Of a DNA stretch of 53,325 bases, positions 14,747 to 24,038 are shown piece by piece (the stretch's first letter is position 1; each line of letters opens with the position of its first letter). A program made the position numbers and the translations under genes. The stretch is from a virus. The DNA lies in the IMG/VR virus record IMGVR_UViG_3300034198_014586, positions 1-53,325 of that record; one strand, given 5' to 3'. Below the pieces are notes generated by a model. The model was not told the DNA's origin. It saw only the letters and a program-made list of their open reading frames with translations, and did not search any database.

Positions 14747-15485
14747 GCATTGTGATAATATATTAGATCTAATTGAAAAAAATATATTTCTTCCATCTGG
14801 TCATCTTGATGGAAATAAATTTGCGGCAACAGATAGTAAAGAATTATTTGAACGTAACCTTAAAAAACAGGCATTAGATTGGAGATATAGAACTAAAGAT
14901 ATAACATATACCTTAAATTCAAACGGATATAGGACCGACGAATTTGATTCAATTGATTGGGCCGAAGCAGTTGTTATATTTGGATGCTCGATAGTATTTG
15001 GAGTCGGAATCACTGACGATGAAACTATTAGTGCAACACTTAGTAAGATTCTTGATAGGCCGGTCATTAATATGGGAGTATGTGCTTCATCAGTTACGTT
15101 TGCCACGCATAATGCATTGATATTAAATCGAGGATACCCTACACCTAAAGCAGTTGTAAATATCTGGTCTTCAATTGATCGTAGTGTATTTTATAGTAAA
15201 GATTATGTGCGACATGCTGTGTTTGAACCTAACGAAGATAGTTTCTTTGCTCAATGGAATAAAAATGACTGTAACCCGCAAGTAAATGCGTTATTTTCTC
15301 AGATGACTAATAGAAATCTATGGAAAGATATTCCATATTACGAAGCGTCATTCTTTGAGCATACTGCTAATTGTCTTGACTGCGAATATATCCATTCAGT
15401 CGACGGCGGTCGTGATTTACAGCATCCAGGACATATTACAGCAAATATTGTTGCTCAAAAGATAGCCTACAAGTTAAAATTATGA
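14739..15485 (+). CDS. SGNH-hydrolase-like protein
   Basis: 248 residues. A GDS-like block I (VVIFGCSIVFGVGITDDETI, about residues 68-87) with Ser in GCS, then RPVINMGVCASSVTF and INGxx-like IWSSIDRSV. A C-terminal QHPGHITANIVAQKIA supplies the usual late His. SGNH proteins are esterases, deacetylases or acyl hydrolases, often acting on glycans. Directly downstream of, and overlapping, a radical SAM gene, a pairing seen four times here. Its stop overlaps the methyltransferase start (ATGA). No signal peptide, so probably cytoplasmic. Confidence 0.65.
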   Translation: MDKHCDNILDLIEKNIFLPSGHLDGNKFAATDSKELFERNLKKQALDWRYRTKDITYTLNSNGYRTDEFDSIDWAEAVVIFGCSIVFGVGITDDETISATLSKILDRPVINMGVCASSVTFATHNALILNRGYPTPKAVVNIWSSIDRSVFYSKDYVRHAVFEPNEDSFFAQWNKNDCNPQVNALFSQMTNRNLWKDIPYYEASFFEHTANCLDCEYIHSVDGGRDLQHPGHITANIVAQKIAYKLKL

Positions 15486-16087
15486 ATATTAATACAACTC
15501 ACCTACACTATTGGATGTGTGCCATCCGCGAAAGCAAAGATCCAATACGTACAATGGATGCTTTCTGGAAAGGACAGATTAGCAGTAAGGAATGGTTAAT
15601 AGAACAACTGCGACCGCATGTATTCTTAACTCCTGTCAGCATAGATATCCACGGTGGTTGGATAGGTACACTGGCCAGTATGCTATTTCAAAGCGGTATT
15701 CCTATTAAGAATATTCGTAGCGTTGATCTTGATCCAGACTGTCAAGCAACCGCTACTATGATGAACAAGCAAGAAGAGATTGCAGGCAAGTTTTGTGCTG
15801 TCACTGCTAACATGTGTGAGATTCGTAGTGATGCTGATATTGTTATTAATACCAGTTGCGAGCATATTACACAAGATGATTATGACCTATGGTTAAGCGG
15901 ATTACCACATAATAGTCTAATAGTACTACAAAGTAACAATTATGATATCCCTGAACATATTCGTACAGCAGATAGTTTAGAACATTTTAAAGAACAAAGC
16001 CAGTTAAATGTATTATGGGAAGGCGAGCTTGAGAATGATTTATATACACGCTATATGATTATTGGGTCAAAACTGACTAGTTTTTAA
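15482..16087 (+). CDS. SAM-dependent methyltransferase-like protein
   Basis: 201 residues. Class I Rossmann features: SIDIHGGWIGTLASMLF as the glycine-rich nucleotide loop (about residues 53-69), IRSVDLDPDCQATA as motif II with acidic Asp, ADIVINTSCEH as motif IV. This type is common in T4-like marine phages with unknown target. It ends the rSAM / SGNH / methyltransferase run and overlaps the convergent radical SAM gene by 21 bases. Confidence 0.65.
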   Translation: MNINTTHLHYWMCAIRESKDPIRTMDAFWKGQISSKEWLIEQLRPHVFLTPVSIDIHGGWIGTLASMLFQSGIPIKNIRSVDLDPDCQATATMMNKQEEIAGKFCAVTANMCEIRSDADIVINTSCEHITQDDYDLWLSGLPHNSLIVLQSNNYDIPEHIRTADSLEHFKEQSQLNVLWEGELENDLYTRYMIIGSKLTSF

Positions 16088-17143
16088 ATTATCAAATTCT
16101 GCTGGATCATTATATCTTCCATCAAAGGAAGAACAAGTACCAGCACACGTACCTAATCGCCCATTAGAATAGTCTTTAGTCCAGCTATTACTAATTCCAT
16201 TAAAAAAATCTCCTGATACAATACTATCCCAAGTTTTTAAATGTAGATTAGCATTTGGGCCACCAGAAGTTTCCCATAGTTCATCCCACCCGTCAGGAAA
16301 CTTTTTATTGTGTCTCACCCACAACCCAGCACCTAGATAACAACACGGCCATAGATGTCCTAGATAATCAATGTATGCGGCACGATCTTTTTGTGCATAA
16401 CAGGATACACAAGTATGTTCTGATTTTTTAAACCATTCAGTGATATCTAAAGGTTTTGGTTGCATAACTACTTTATGTATTTTAGTAACTTCACCCGGTG
16501 GCTGTATTAACACGCCTCCCTCGCCAAATCTTTGTACTCCCAATAATTCGTCAAGAAAAAATCTATGGCTAGGTTTAACTATAAATTGTTTAAACCCTAG
16601 TTCTTTTGCTAGATCTCTTGCTTCTTCAATCTGATGTTCATTGTGTTGAAAAACAATAAATTGCCAAGTAGCAGTTCCGCCCGCCTGAATAAATGCAGAA
16701 CAGTTTTCCATAACTTTACGCCAGTTAACGTTTATACGATAGATATGATTTGTATCTTCTAACCCGTCAATTGCAAATTGTACCGTGTCGTCTGGTCCTA
16801 GATTTCTTGCTAATTTAGCCCACCAGACAGCCCCTTTCATTCCGCCATTGGTGCTTACATTAATTTTAAATGTGCCTTTATTTCTTACCGATGTGCATAC
16901 TTCTAAAAAATTAGGTGCGGCGCATGGGTCTCCAATTGTTCCAGCAAATCTTATTAATTCTAAATCTTTGTATACATGGGCAGGAATTCGATCAAAAAAA
17001 TCGACTGTTAGGTAACTTTCCTTAAACCATGAATGATCATTTGGTATTAATTCTCTAACACATTGCGGGCAGGCAGCATTACATATTCCGCTATTTTCTA
17101 TTTCTATTTCTCTTATAGGGGTGGAATAAAATGCTACGCCCAT
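16067..17143 (-). CDS. Radical SAM / SPASM protein
   Basis: 358 residues. CNAACPQC at residues 21-28 binds the SAM cluster; FAIDGLEDTNHIYRINVNW in the centre is a block shared with the paralogue at 26284-27357. The C-terminal HTCVSCYAQKDRAAYIDYLG and PCCYLG followed by GTCAGTC look like SPASM auxiliary-cluster ligands. SPASM proteins often modify peptides or proteins (known family fact); the substrate here is unknown. The ATG overlaps the stop of the upstream gene by 10 bases. Confidence 0.87.
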   Translation of the reverse strand: MGVAFYSTPIREIEIENSGICNAACPQCVRELIPNDHSWFKESYLTVDFFDRIPAHVYKDLELIRFAGTIGDPCAAPNFLEVCTSVRNKGTFKINVSTNGGMKGAVWWAKLARNLGPDDTVQFAIDGLEDTNHIYRINVNWRKVMENCSAFIQAGGTATWQFIVFQHNEHQIEEARDLAKELGFKQFIVKPSHRFFLDELLGVQRFGEGGVLIQPPGEVTKIHKVVMQPKPLDITEWFKKSEHTCVSCYAQKDRAAYIDYLGHLWPCCYLGAGLWVRHNKKFPDGWDELWETSGGPNANLHLKTWDSIVSGDFFNGISNSWTKDYSNGRLGTCAGTCSSFDGRYNDPAEFDNLKTSQF

Positions 17144-17832
17144 ACATGCTCCTGAATAATATTATCTATTAGATCATTTGGGTAATTAGATCTAAAACTA
17201 TTAAATGCAACTACTTGCAAATCTTTAATAGGATATGGAGTATCTATGTTTAACCCAACCTTTTCTAATTCTATCTTCATTTTTTCTTGTCGACTGCTAC
17301 TGATTTGTTTAAGCATATCTCTGATGACGGCAGTTTCATTCATATCATAAGAATAGAACCAGTTAAATGGAATAAGTTCTCCATCTTTAACAGTCCAGCT
17401 ATTAGGATGTAGACTAATTTTTATTATATCAGCCGACCACATTTTTTTAATAAGAGTAGTCCATTGCTCTTGCCAGTTAGGCAATACCCGATCGTATCCT
17501 CCAGCTTTAATAGCCTGCATATAAAAGTCATCACCGTGCCATTCAAAGAACAATGTTCTTTTATCCTCGTCTATATCTTTCATTTTTAAAACAGGCATGC
17601 TATTGCTTGCCCGTTTCCAGAAATCAATTTCTCTATAGAAGCGACCTGTTAGTGAATCAGTATTCCATTGGGAGTTTTCTGTTAAGTTGGTATGATATCC
17701 TGGATCTCTATTAAAACTCATGCAGAATGTTTTACCATCTGGACTTATATAGGGAGTGTACACCAAGTTTGCTCGAACTTGCTCGTCCCCTTCTAAATTG
17801 TAATAATAATTCCATTTGGTGAGGTCTGTCAT
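17134..17832 (-). CDS. Unknown protein, possibly kinase-like
   Basis: 232 residues, Trp- and Tyr-rich. It contains RTLFFEWHGDDFYMQAI and, later, ISLHPNSWTVKDGELIPFNW followed by a YSYDMNE acid cluster. The HPNSWTV ... F(N)W ... D spacing recalls the catalytic/Mg loops of phosphotransferase-fold kinases (HxDxxxxN ... IDF), but the catalytic Asp is replaced, so an inactive or diverged kinase is only a suggestion. Cotranscribed with the SPASM radical SAM gene that it overlaps. Confidence 0.55.
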   Translation of the reverse strand: MTDLTKWNYYYNLEGDEQVRANLVYTPYISPDGKTFCMSFNRDPGYHTNLTENSQWNTDSLTGRFYREIDFWKRASNSMPVLKMKDIDEDKRTLFFEWHGDDFYMQAIKAGGYDRVLPNWQEQWTTLIKKMWSADIIKISLHPNSWTVKDGELIPFNWFYSYDMNETAVIRDMLKQISSSRQEKMKIELEKVGLNIDTPYPIKDLQVVAFNSFRSNYPNDLIDNIIQEHVWA

Positions 17833-17868
17833 TGCGATAAGTAATATATAACTTTAATTATCCTTTAT

Positions 17869-18648
17869 ATGATACGTGGCATAAATTCTCAACCATACAT
17901 AAACTTAGATTCCTATATAGACCTCGAAGGGTTTAAAAAATTACATTATAAAATTTGTAAGGGACTAGTGTTGGCCCAATACAAGAAAGAAGGTAATATG
18001 GTTAAACCGGGAGGATGCAAAGCAGGCATGGAACAAGGTATTAAACCTTTGTTTCAGGCACTAGAAGAATATCACGCATTACCAGAGGATCATGATCTAC
18101 GTGTATTAGGCAGAGAGATTGGTGAGTACAGTAATAGAGATCAATTTATGCTGTTTCTTAAACTAAGCATGGGCGCATACGACCCTTATCAATTTGTGTT
18201 TCTTAAAACTGAAGACGGTGGATGGGAAAGTCGCTTTGATGAAAAAGCATGGACTCCCGATGCGACACTATTCCCAGAACTTAAGATTTGGTTGGAAAGT
18301 CTTGTGGGCACAGTATTTGAACACCTGGGTCGTATTATATTCTTTAAAGCAGAACATGACTGTTTAATGCCCTTACATAGAGATTTAATACTGCCCAATG
18401 AGCATGATTACTTTGATCATAGACACGAATTTATACACCTACGCACAAGTTTAGATAAACCTTTTTATATTTGGGATCCAGAAACTGACACAAAGATCTT
18501 AACAGAAAGTCATGCTACATTCTTTAACGATCAAGATTGGCATGCTGGCGGACGTACAAATAAACAAACATATAGCCTACGGGTTGACGGACCTTTTACA
18601 GAAGATTTTAGAAAAAAACTTGGCTTGTCACAAATCGTAGCATACTAA
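17869..18648 (+). CDS. Putative Fe(II)/2-oxoglutarate oxygenase
   Basis: 259 residues. A double-stranded beta-helix signature is visible: MPLHRDLILPNEHDYF with the HxD pair (about residues 167-170), TSLDKPFYIWDPETDTKIL, FFNDQDWHAGGRTNKQTYSL with the distal His and YSLRVDG with the 2OG-binding Arg. A second window protein (32741-33526) has the same order (HRD ... distal H ... GEF/GPFTEDFRKKLGL end). Such enzymes hydroxylate or otherwise oxidise substrates. Starts 36 bases from the divergent gene; the 3' end overlaps the convergent oxygenase by 21 bases. Confidence 0.7.
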   Translation: MIRGINSQPYINLDSYIDLEGFKKLHYKICKGLVLAQYKKEGNMVKPGGCKAGMEQGIKPLFQALEEYHALPEDHDLRVLGREIGEYSNRDQFMLFLKLSMGAYDPYQFVFLKTEDGGWESRFDEKAWTPDATLFPELKIWLESLVGTVFEHLGRIIFFKAEHDCLMPLHRDLILPNEHDYFDHRHEFIHLRTSLDKPFYIWDPETDTKILTESHATFFNDQDWHAGGRTNKQTYSLRVDGPFTEDFRKKLGLSQIVAY

Positions 18649-19149
18649 TTGAAAACTAATTTTAGGTTCATAACTGATATTCCCAGCACCGTGCCATGCG
18701 TAAGGATTAGTAAATTCATATATATCACCTGCTTTATACTGTGTAAGCATTTCGTCTTCATATATAAAAATATGTCCCGAAACATAATCTTGCATTGGAA
18801 TCCAGAAACGTCTAAAGTTCTTACTTTCAGTTTTAAATGCATCAACGTGCATAGGAAAGGTCATTGTGGGATTTATTTTTACAAACCACCACTCAATGGT
18901 TCCAGGCAGATCTATAGGCAAAACCATATCTAACATTGATGTCATTCCAAGGTCTCGGTAATAGTGCATACTCCACCCGGCCCCTTTAAGATCGTATCCT
19001 AAACTATACCATTTCTCAAATTGTTCTTTTTTATATGCTTCGTCTTCTTCGTCATTCCTTGGGCGTTGGTCCCCTTGTCCTTCTAAGACCATCTTAAGAT
19101 ATTCTTGATTGACCCAATTTTGTTTATTGCCGTGATAGATTACACTCAT
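18628..19149 (-). CDS. Putative Fe(II)/2OG oxygenase, AspH-like cupin
   Basis: 173 residues. TFPMHVDAFKTESKNFRRFW has the HxD pair, ending in a basic stretch; SGHIFIYEDEMLTQYKAGDI is the central beta sheet; TNPYAWHGAGNISYEPKISF has the distal His and a Lys in place of the common Arg for 2OG binding. This pattern is frequent in marine phages as '2OG-Fe(II) oxygenase'. A CATAAATA box lies five bases before the ATG. Confidence 0.7.
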   Translation of the reverse strand: MSVIYHGNKQNWVNQEYLKMVLEGQGDQRPRNDEEDEAYKKEQFEKWYSLGYDLKGAGWSMHYYRDLGMTSMLDMVLPIDLPGTIEWWFVKINPTMTFPMHVDAFKTESKNFRRFWIPMQDYVSGHIFIYEDEMLTQYKAGDIYEFTNPYAWHGAGNISYEPKISFQLVCYDL

Positions 19150-19154
19150 AAAAA

Positions 19155-19183
19155 TATTTATGTGATACGTTAATGGATAATTA
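19155..19183. promoter_or_regulatory. Divergent late-promoter boxes
   Basis: Minus: CATAAATA (19162-19155) then TTTTT and the ATG at 19149. Plus: GATAATTA (19176-19183, one base off NATAAATA) then CTAAT and the ATG at 19189. Both gaps are exactly five bases. Confidence 0.5.
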
Positions 19184-19188
19184 CTAAT

Positions 19189-19803
19189 ATGAATAAATTT
19201 TTAATTAGCACACCGGGTAGAACTGCCAGTAGTAGTCTTTTTAATTATATAAAAAACAGCCTTAAAGAAACAAGTGAAAACGTTGCGGCAATAGATCGCG
19301 GGCAATATTCTTCCAAAGAATGGGAAGACTTTAATAATGCCGAATATGCCGCATTTACTAATTTCAACCCATACCAAATGCCAAATATACTAAAAACTAT
19401 CAACCCTAAAGATTGGTGTTTAATAGTTTTATCTAGGAACGACCTAAGCAGTTGGTTATTAAGTATTAATGCCCTTAATGCAACAAACGAATGGCATCCG
19501 GGAAAGTCGTATACAGCTACTAACTTAACATTTGAAAAAGATGCTGTATTGTCTTCTTATTGGTATTATAAGAGCTGGCAACGATTAATTGCAGATCGAG
19601 CAGATGAGTTTGGGTTTGGAAAGGTAATTCGTATAGATTTTAACGAGATTATTAGTAGTTGGAGTAGTGTGGGCAAAAAAATTAACAACTGGACCTGGGA
19701 ATATGATTCTTCTAAAATGATGATGGGAATGACTACTTCGTGGTCTGCTGTAAAAAACGTAGATGAAGTAATAGAGTGGGTTCCGGAGAATATTCTTGAT
19801 TAA
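19189..19803 (+). CDS. Sulfotransferase-like protein
   Basis: 204 residues. The N-terminal KFLISTPGRTASSSLFNYI is a 5'-phosphosulfate-binding P-loop of sulfotransferases (TPGRTASSS), and LIVLSRNDLSSWLLS matches the 3'-phosphate-binding RxxxxxxxS region. The C-terminus is short, so the acceptor lid is reduced. It would move sulfate from PAPS to a glycan, lipid or protein. It overlaps the next radical SAM gene by eight bases. Confidence 0.7.
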   Translation: MNKFLISTPGRTASSSLFNYIKNSLKETSENVAAIDRGQYSSKEWEDFNNAEYAAFTNFNPYQMPNILKTINPKDWCLIVLSRNDLSSWLLSINALNATNEWHPGKSYTATNLTFEKDAVLSSYWYYKSWQRLIADRADEFGFGKVIRIDFNEIISSWSSVGKKINNWTWEYDSSKMMMGMTTSWSAVKNVDEVIEWVPENILD

Positions 19804-21223
19804 TAAAACATTCTGGTTACAACCAATTGACACACAATTGGGAGATTGGCAAAAACAAATTACAGACTTAACAAATAGTCCTAGTTTTTGTGTACTGCCT
19901 TGGATACATCTGGCGACTCGCCCTAATGGTGACATGCGTATATGCTGTGTTGCCAATGCGTCTGGTGCAGACAGTGGAGAATATGATGTAGGCCTTGTTA
20001 AGATGGAAGACGGTGAGCCTGCTAATTTTTCACACAATCTACCTACACAGGTATTTAACAATGACTATATGAAGTCAGTACGTAAGACTATGTTGGAGGG
20101 TAAAGTACCTGCCAGTTGTGTTAAATGCTTTAAAGAAGAAAAAAGAGGTATTGTTAGTAAACGTATCTGGGAAACAGGTACCTGGCATAAAAAAGAAAAC
20201 ATTGATATTCCAGAGTTAATTGCTCAAACAGCGGAAGATGGAAGTGTTCCTTATAAATTACAATACTTAGATCTACGGTTGGGACACACTTGTAATCTAA
20301 AATGTATTATGTGTAGTCCACATGATAGTAGTATGTGGGTTCCAGAACATAAAAAAGTATTCCCTATATTCAAGAGCTCGTTAATCAAAAAACAGATGGG
20401 CTGGGAAGCAGACAGTTTTAATAATAAATGGCATGAGAATCCAGCATTTTGGGAAGAAATATATGATCAGATTCCTAATATCAAACAACTGTATTTTGCC
20501 GGGGGCGAGCCGCTGTTAATTAAAGAACATAAAACTTTTCTTTTAGAAATTATTAAACGCGGCTATGCTGGACAGATTAGTTTGAGATACAATACTAACG
20601 GAGTATTAGTTAATGATGAAATTATTGAAATATGGAGTCAATTCTACAAAGTAAAAGTAGGTGTTAGTTTAGATGGCATAGGGCCTCGAGGGGAATATAT
20701 ACGCTATCCATTAGAGTGGAAACAGGTAGAGGCTAATCTAATAAAATTAGACAATGCTCCGGACAACATACAAACTAATATTGCTATGGCTGTGCAAATA
20801 CTAAACATCAAACATGTGCCAGAGTTTATTAAATGGAAAGTTGGCATGAACTTTAAGAAGATCAATATGGATAACAATGCCGCTGATCAAATAATGGGCG
20901 GCGGGCTTATCGGAGTTCATCTCTTATGGATTCCAACTTGGCTAAGTTTAAGAGTGTTACCTAAAAAAGATAAATTAGAAGTAAGAAGATTATTCGCCGA
21001 ACTTCAACGATGGCTATGGGACAATCATACCCAAGACTTAGAATTTTGGAAAAACAATCCGTATGGGTGGAAGCGTTGGGAAAGCATATTAGATTGGATG
21101 GATGCTGAAGATCATACTAACTTGTTGCCAGACTTTAGAGAATATATTAATACAATGGATACACAACGTCAAACTGACTTTAAGACTGTATTTCCTGAGA
21201 TTGCTCATCTATTGCAGTTTTAA
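19796..21223 (+). CDS. Radical SAM protein with N-terminal Cys (twitch) domain
   Basis: 475 residues. The N-terminal domain has SFCVLPWIHLATRPNGDMRI followed by CC (Cys50-51) and ASCVKCF (Cys108, 111), auxiliary-cluster-like. The radical SAM core starts at HTCNLKCIMC (Cys166, 170, 173), then FAGGEPLLIKEH and SLDGIG. This N-twitch layout is the 'twitch domain radical SAM' type that occurs in marine phages; three relatives are in this window. The start is TTG at 19796, supported by GGAG seven bases upstream and an eight-base overlap with the sulfotransferase gene. Function unknown. Confidence 0.85.
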   Translation: MINKTFWLQPIDTQLGDWQKQITDLTNSPSFCVLPWIHLATRPNGDMRICCVANASGADSGEYDVGLVKMEDGEPANFSHNLPTQVFNNDYMKSVRKTMLEGKVPASCVKCFKEEKRGIVSKRIWETGTWHKKENIDIPELIAQTAEDGSVPYKLQYLDLRLGHTCNLKCIMCSPHDSSMWVPEHKKVFPIFKSSLIKKQMGWEADSFNNKWHENPAFWEEIYDQIPNIKQLYFAGGEPLLIKEHKTFLLEIIKRGYAGQISLRYNTNGVLVNDEIIEIWSQFYKVKVGVSLDGIGPRGEYIRYPLEWKQVEANLIKLDNAPDNIQTNIAMAVQILNIKHVPEFIKWKVGMNFKKINMDNNAADQIMGGGLIGVHLLWIPTWLSLRVLPKKDKLEVRRLFAELQRWLWDNHTQDLEFWKNNPYGWKRWESILDWMDAEDHTNLLPDFREYINTMDTQRQTDFKTVFPEIAHLLQF

Positions 21224-21878
21224 TCCAATTAAACACAGTCTCGTTTTTTTCTTTACTAGACAAATGGTTTGGACCCCAATCATTATTAAAATCTTCTAAT
21301 GTGCTAGTAGTTGAAGTGCTAAGACTAACAGTTATAAGAGGTGGGCGTATTTCAACACCGGTTTTCCAATTATAATAATAACTTACATTTTCAGGGCTAA
21401 AGCCTTTTACATTCCACTCGGTAGGATTTCCAAATGACCACAAATGTATAATCTTAATATTTTTAGGTAACGAAGATAGAACTGTATTATCAAAGTAGGA
21501 TAATAGAGCTGTATATTCAAATTCAGAAAACTCATGGTCATACAGGTGTTCGTAATAGTTTTTAGCCGCCGTCCATATCGGATTCTTTGATGAACATTCT
21601 TTTACTGAAGCATAATTTATATTTCTAATTGTTCGGTGAAACAATCTTGCTGGGTCTGTCCAGACAAACACACAAATATCTGGGACTGTATTATTTTTAA
21701 AAAACGGCATGAATTGATGTATGATTGTATCAGAAATTGAAGAGCCGTCACAACCTAAATTAACTATTTTAGCATTGTAATGGTGTGATAACATCGAAAT
21801 ATATGTTTTGTAGTTGCTCCAGAATTTTGTTTCTTTGGCACAAAAACTATCACCAAAAAATCCAATTGTTTTTTTCAT
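21180..21878 (-). CDS. SGNH-hydrolase-like protein
   Basis: 232 residues. Block I is TIGFFGDSFCAK with the nucleophile Ser in GDS (residue about 11); NLGCDGSSISDTI follows as the Gly block; ICVFVWTDPAR is a block III-like segment; a late NHLSS supplies His without the usual DxxH Asp. It overlaps the upstream radical SAM gene by ATGA and ends 44 bases inside the convergent plus-strand gene, the longest tail-to-tail overlap in the window. Likely a cytoplasmic esterase or deacetylase-like enzyme. Confidence 0.65.
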   Translation of the reverse strand: MKKTIGFFGDSFCAKETKFWSNYKTYISMLSHHYNAKIVNLGCDGSSISDTIIHQFMPFFKNNTVPDICVFVWTDPARLFHRTIRNINYASVKECSSKNPIWTAAKNYYEHLYDHEFSEFEYTALLSYFDNTVLSSLPKNIKIIHLWSFGNPTEWNVKGFSPENVSYYYNWKTGVEIRPPLITVSLSTSTTSTLEDFNNDWGPNHLSSKEKNETVFNWIKTAIDEQSQEIQS

Positions 21879-22780
21879 GATTTTACACTTTTAGTTAATG
21901 GAATATCTGCCGCACAGGTACACCAATCTCTTGTGCAGGTAACCTGTTCAACCGGCAAAGTAAATGTATTTTCGTAGATATTTCCTAAACTGCCGCCTAC
22001 ACGACACGTAGCACGATATACATCACCGTCCCAGTTAATCATAAGGCTTTCAATGCCAGCGTTACAAGTCCAACCTTTGTATTTGTTTAGGTGTAGTTTT
22101 ATAATATCGTTAGCATGTATAATCTGTTCACCTAACTCGCCTTTATCTATTATACAGTTACCTTTTACAGTTGCTTCCTGTTCAACAAGCCATTTGTAGT
22201 CGTCTGGATGATACCGCATATCATCAAATAGATCGTGGTCACCGTCAGTCCAGCGTATTCTGCGTATTGCATAAGGGACTTTGACCATATCAAAATATCC
22301 TGCAACATCTTTAACTTCGTCCATCTTATCATGATGTGCCATAATGTTTACCATCATGTTTTGTTTTTGTTTTAATGAACTAACTGAGGAAATAGTATTA
22401 GCTATGCGATTCCAATCGTATTCAAAGTGTAGGCTGAATACCCAATAGTCAGCACGTTGGTTGATGTACCACTCAGGTTTTCGTGTGCCATTAGTCGTAA
22501 CGCTTACCCAACTAACGCCTACATGCTTGCAATAGTTTACAAGCTCTTCAAAGTTTGGATGTACTGTGGGTTCACCACCTGTAAAACTTAAACGGATAGG
22601 CTTACCTAAGGTTATTAGTTTGTCTACTGTGGCTTTAAGTATCTTTATATCTATAGGCTCGCTTGTGTTGTCGTGTATGCTACTTGGGCAATAGGAGCAG
22701 TCGTAGTTACAGCGTTTGCCAAGGTTCCACTCTACTTTAATAGAGTTTTGATGTGGCCAGCGACTTGTTACTTTATACAT
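21875..22780 (-). CDS. Radical SAM protein
   Basis: 301 residues from the ATG at 22780 (a longer frame overlaps the upstream gene). CNYDCSYC at Cys24/28/31, RLSFTGGEPTVHPNF with the GGEP motif, VTTNGTRK. C-terminal GWTCNAGIESLMINWDG, RATCRVGGSLG and CTRDWCTCAA give at least five further Cys, consistent with one or two auxiliary clusters. Same architecture as 13778-14746 and 28293-29240. It is the fourth gene of a PLP-enzyme / PP-loop / rSAM / rSAM / SGNH operon in which every junction overlaps. Confidence 0.87.
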   Translation of the reverse strand: MYKVTSRWPHQNSIKVEWNLGKRCNYDCSYCPSSIHDNTSEPIDIKILKATVDKLITLGKPIRLSFTGGEPTVHPNFEELVNYCKHVGVSWVSVTTNGTRKPEWYINQRADYWVFSLHFEYDWNRIANTISSVSSLKQKQNMMVNIMAHHDKMDEVKDVAGYFDMVKVPYAIRRIRWTDGDHDLFDDMRYHPDDYKWLVEQEATVKGNCIIDKGELGEQIIHANDIIKLHLNKYKGWTCNAGIESLMINWDGDVYRATCRVGGSLGNIYENTFTLPVEQVTCTRDWCTCAADIPLTKSVKS

Positions 22781-24038
22781 ACGGTTTAAACTCTGGAGTA
22801 ATATCAGTAAAACTTTGATTTCTGCTAACATCTAATCTGCGATTAAACTCTACACAGTCTGCCCATAGATTGTTTTGATCAATCGCTTGTATAAAGTTAA
22901 TGTTATCTTGTATTTGTCCAAGGGTATAGTTTAGTAGCTCAGGATATTTTTTAACTAATTTAAAATTAGCTACGCGATCTTTAACTGCTTCTAATCGCAT
23001 AATAGCTAACTCTTTTAATGGCGCAGGCAATACCTGTACCGACAGTAATTTAGGATACGCTACTCGATGTGTATGGAATATAATTTCTAATTTGTCTAAA
23101 AAGAGTTCAATCATCTTGTCTAATATCAACACATTGCTAACCTGTACTGTACATGCACCAACAATTCGATTAATGTTTGGAATAGTTTTTATACGATCAA
23201 TATTAGATACTAACGTGGTCCAATGTGCATTGCCACGAATATATTCATAACTATCGCCAATACCATCAATACTCACATTAACTGCAACACTTTTAAATCT
23301 GGGCCAATACTCCCAAACAGTTCTATGGTGTCCTTTGCCTAATATACTTAAATTGGTAGCATACTTAATTTCTATCTGACTACCGTATTCTGCTAACATA
23401 TCTAATATACGATAATGTTGCGGGTCCATTAGGGGTTCTCCACCTGCAAACTCTACCCGTCTAAAGTGCGGTACTAACTTTTCTAAACTTGCCCACCATT
23501 CTGGATTGTCCTGAAATTTATCAAGATGTGGTTTACGCTCTAAATTGTGTTCTTCTACAATAGCATACATGATATTGCCTTCTTTCTTGTAGAAATCTTT
23601 AATTTCACTCCAATCAGTCCAGCTGGTACTATCCATAGGATGACACATGCGACAAGCAAGATTACATAGGTTGTTTAGTTTAAGTTCCATAGTAGGAATC
23701 TTAAAAGGCATAGAGTAATCATCTTGTAGACTATCTAATGCGTTAGGATATAAGTTTATACGACTCTCAGGTATTCTATTTGCAATATGTCGTTGGCGTA
23801 GACTTTCTACACCCTGATCCTCTAATTTGAAGCAAGGCTCGCATTCTAGAGGACGCTCATTGTTGAGCACACTCTTGCGAATACGCTTCATGGTATCGTT
23901 ATTCCATATTTCTTCGAGCGACTGCTTGTCTATAAAACCAACAGGGTGGCTACGACAACAAGCACAAATGGCCCCGTCTTCTCTAGTTGCTAATCCTGTA
24001 AAGGGATGCATACAAAACGTGTTACTTTGATTGTTCAA
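22773..24038 (-). CDS. Radical SAM protein with N-terminal twitch domain
   Basis: About 421 residues. N-terminal NTFCMHPFTGLATREDGAI with CACC, then LECEPCF (auxiliary Cys); radical SAM core NNLCNLACRMC; VEFAGGEPLMDPQHY; VSIDGIG. The frame stays open to 24140, but that would overlap the PP-loop gene by over 100 bases. Relatives start just before the TFC motif, so I chose TTG at 24038; ATG at 24089 is the alternative. It probably works with the other genes of its operon; the neighbouring QueC-like and PLP enzymes hint at amine or amide chemistry (inference). Confidence 0.82.
   Translation of the reverse strand: MNNQSNTFCMHPFTGLATREDGAICACCRSHPVGFIDKQSLEEIWNNDTMKRIRKSVLNNERPLECEPCFKLEDQGVESLRQRHIANRIPESRINLYPNALDSLQDDYSMPFKIPTMELKLNNLCNLACRMCHPMDSTSWTDWSEIKDFYKKEGNIMYAIVEEHNLERKPHLDKFQDNPEWWASLEKLVPHFRRVEFAGGEPLMDPQHYRILDMLAEYGSQIEIKYATNLSILGKGHHRTVWEYWPRFKSVAVNVSIDGIGDSYEYIRGNAHWTTLVSNIDRIKTIPNINRIVGACTVQVSNVLILDKMIELFLDKLEIIFHTHRVAYPKLLSVQVLPAPLKELAIMRLEAVKDRVANFKLVKKYPELLNYTLGQIQDNINFIQAIDQNNLWADCVEFNRRLDVSRNQSFTDITPEFKPYV

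Noticed and set aside
19585-20061. 158-codon minus-strand frame
   Set aside because: It is antisense to the end of the sulfotransferase-like gene and the start of a radical SAM gene, both with strong motifs; no start signals.
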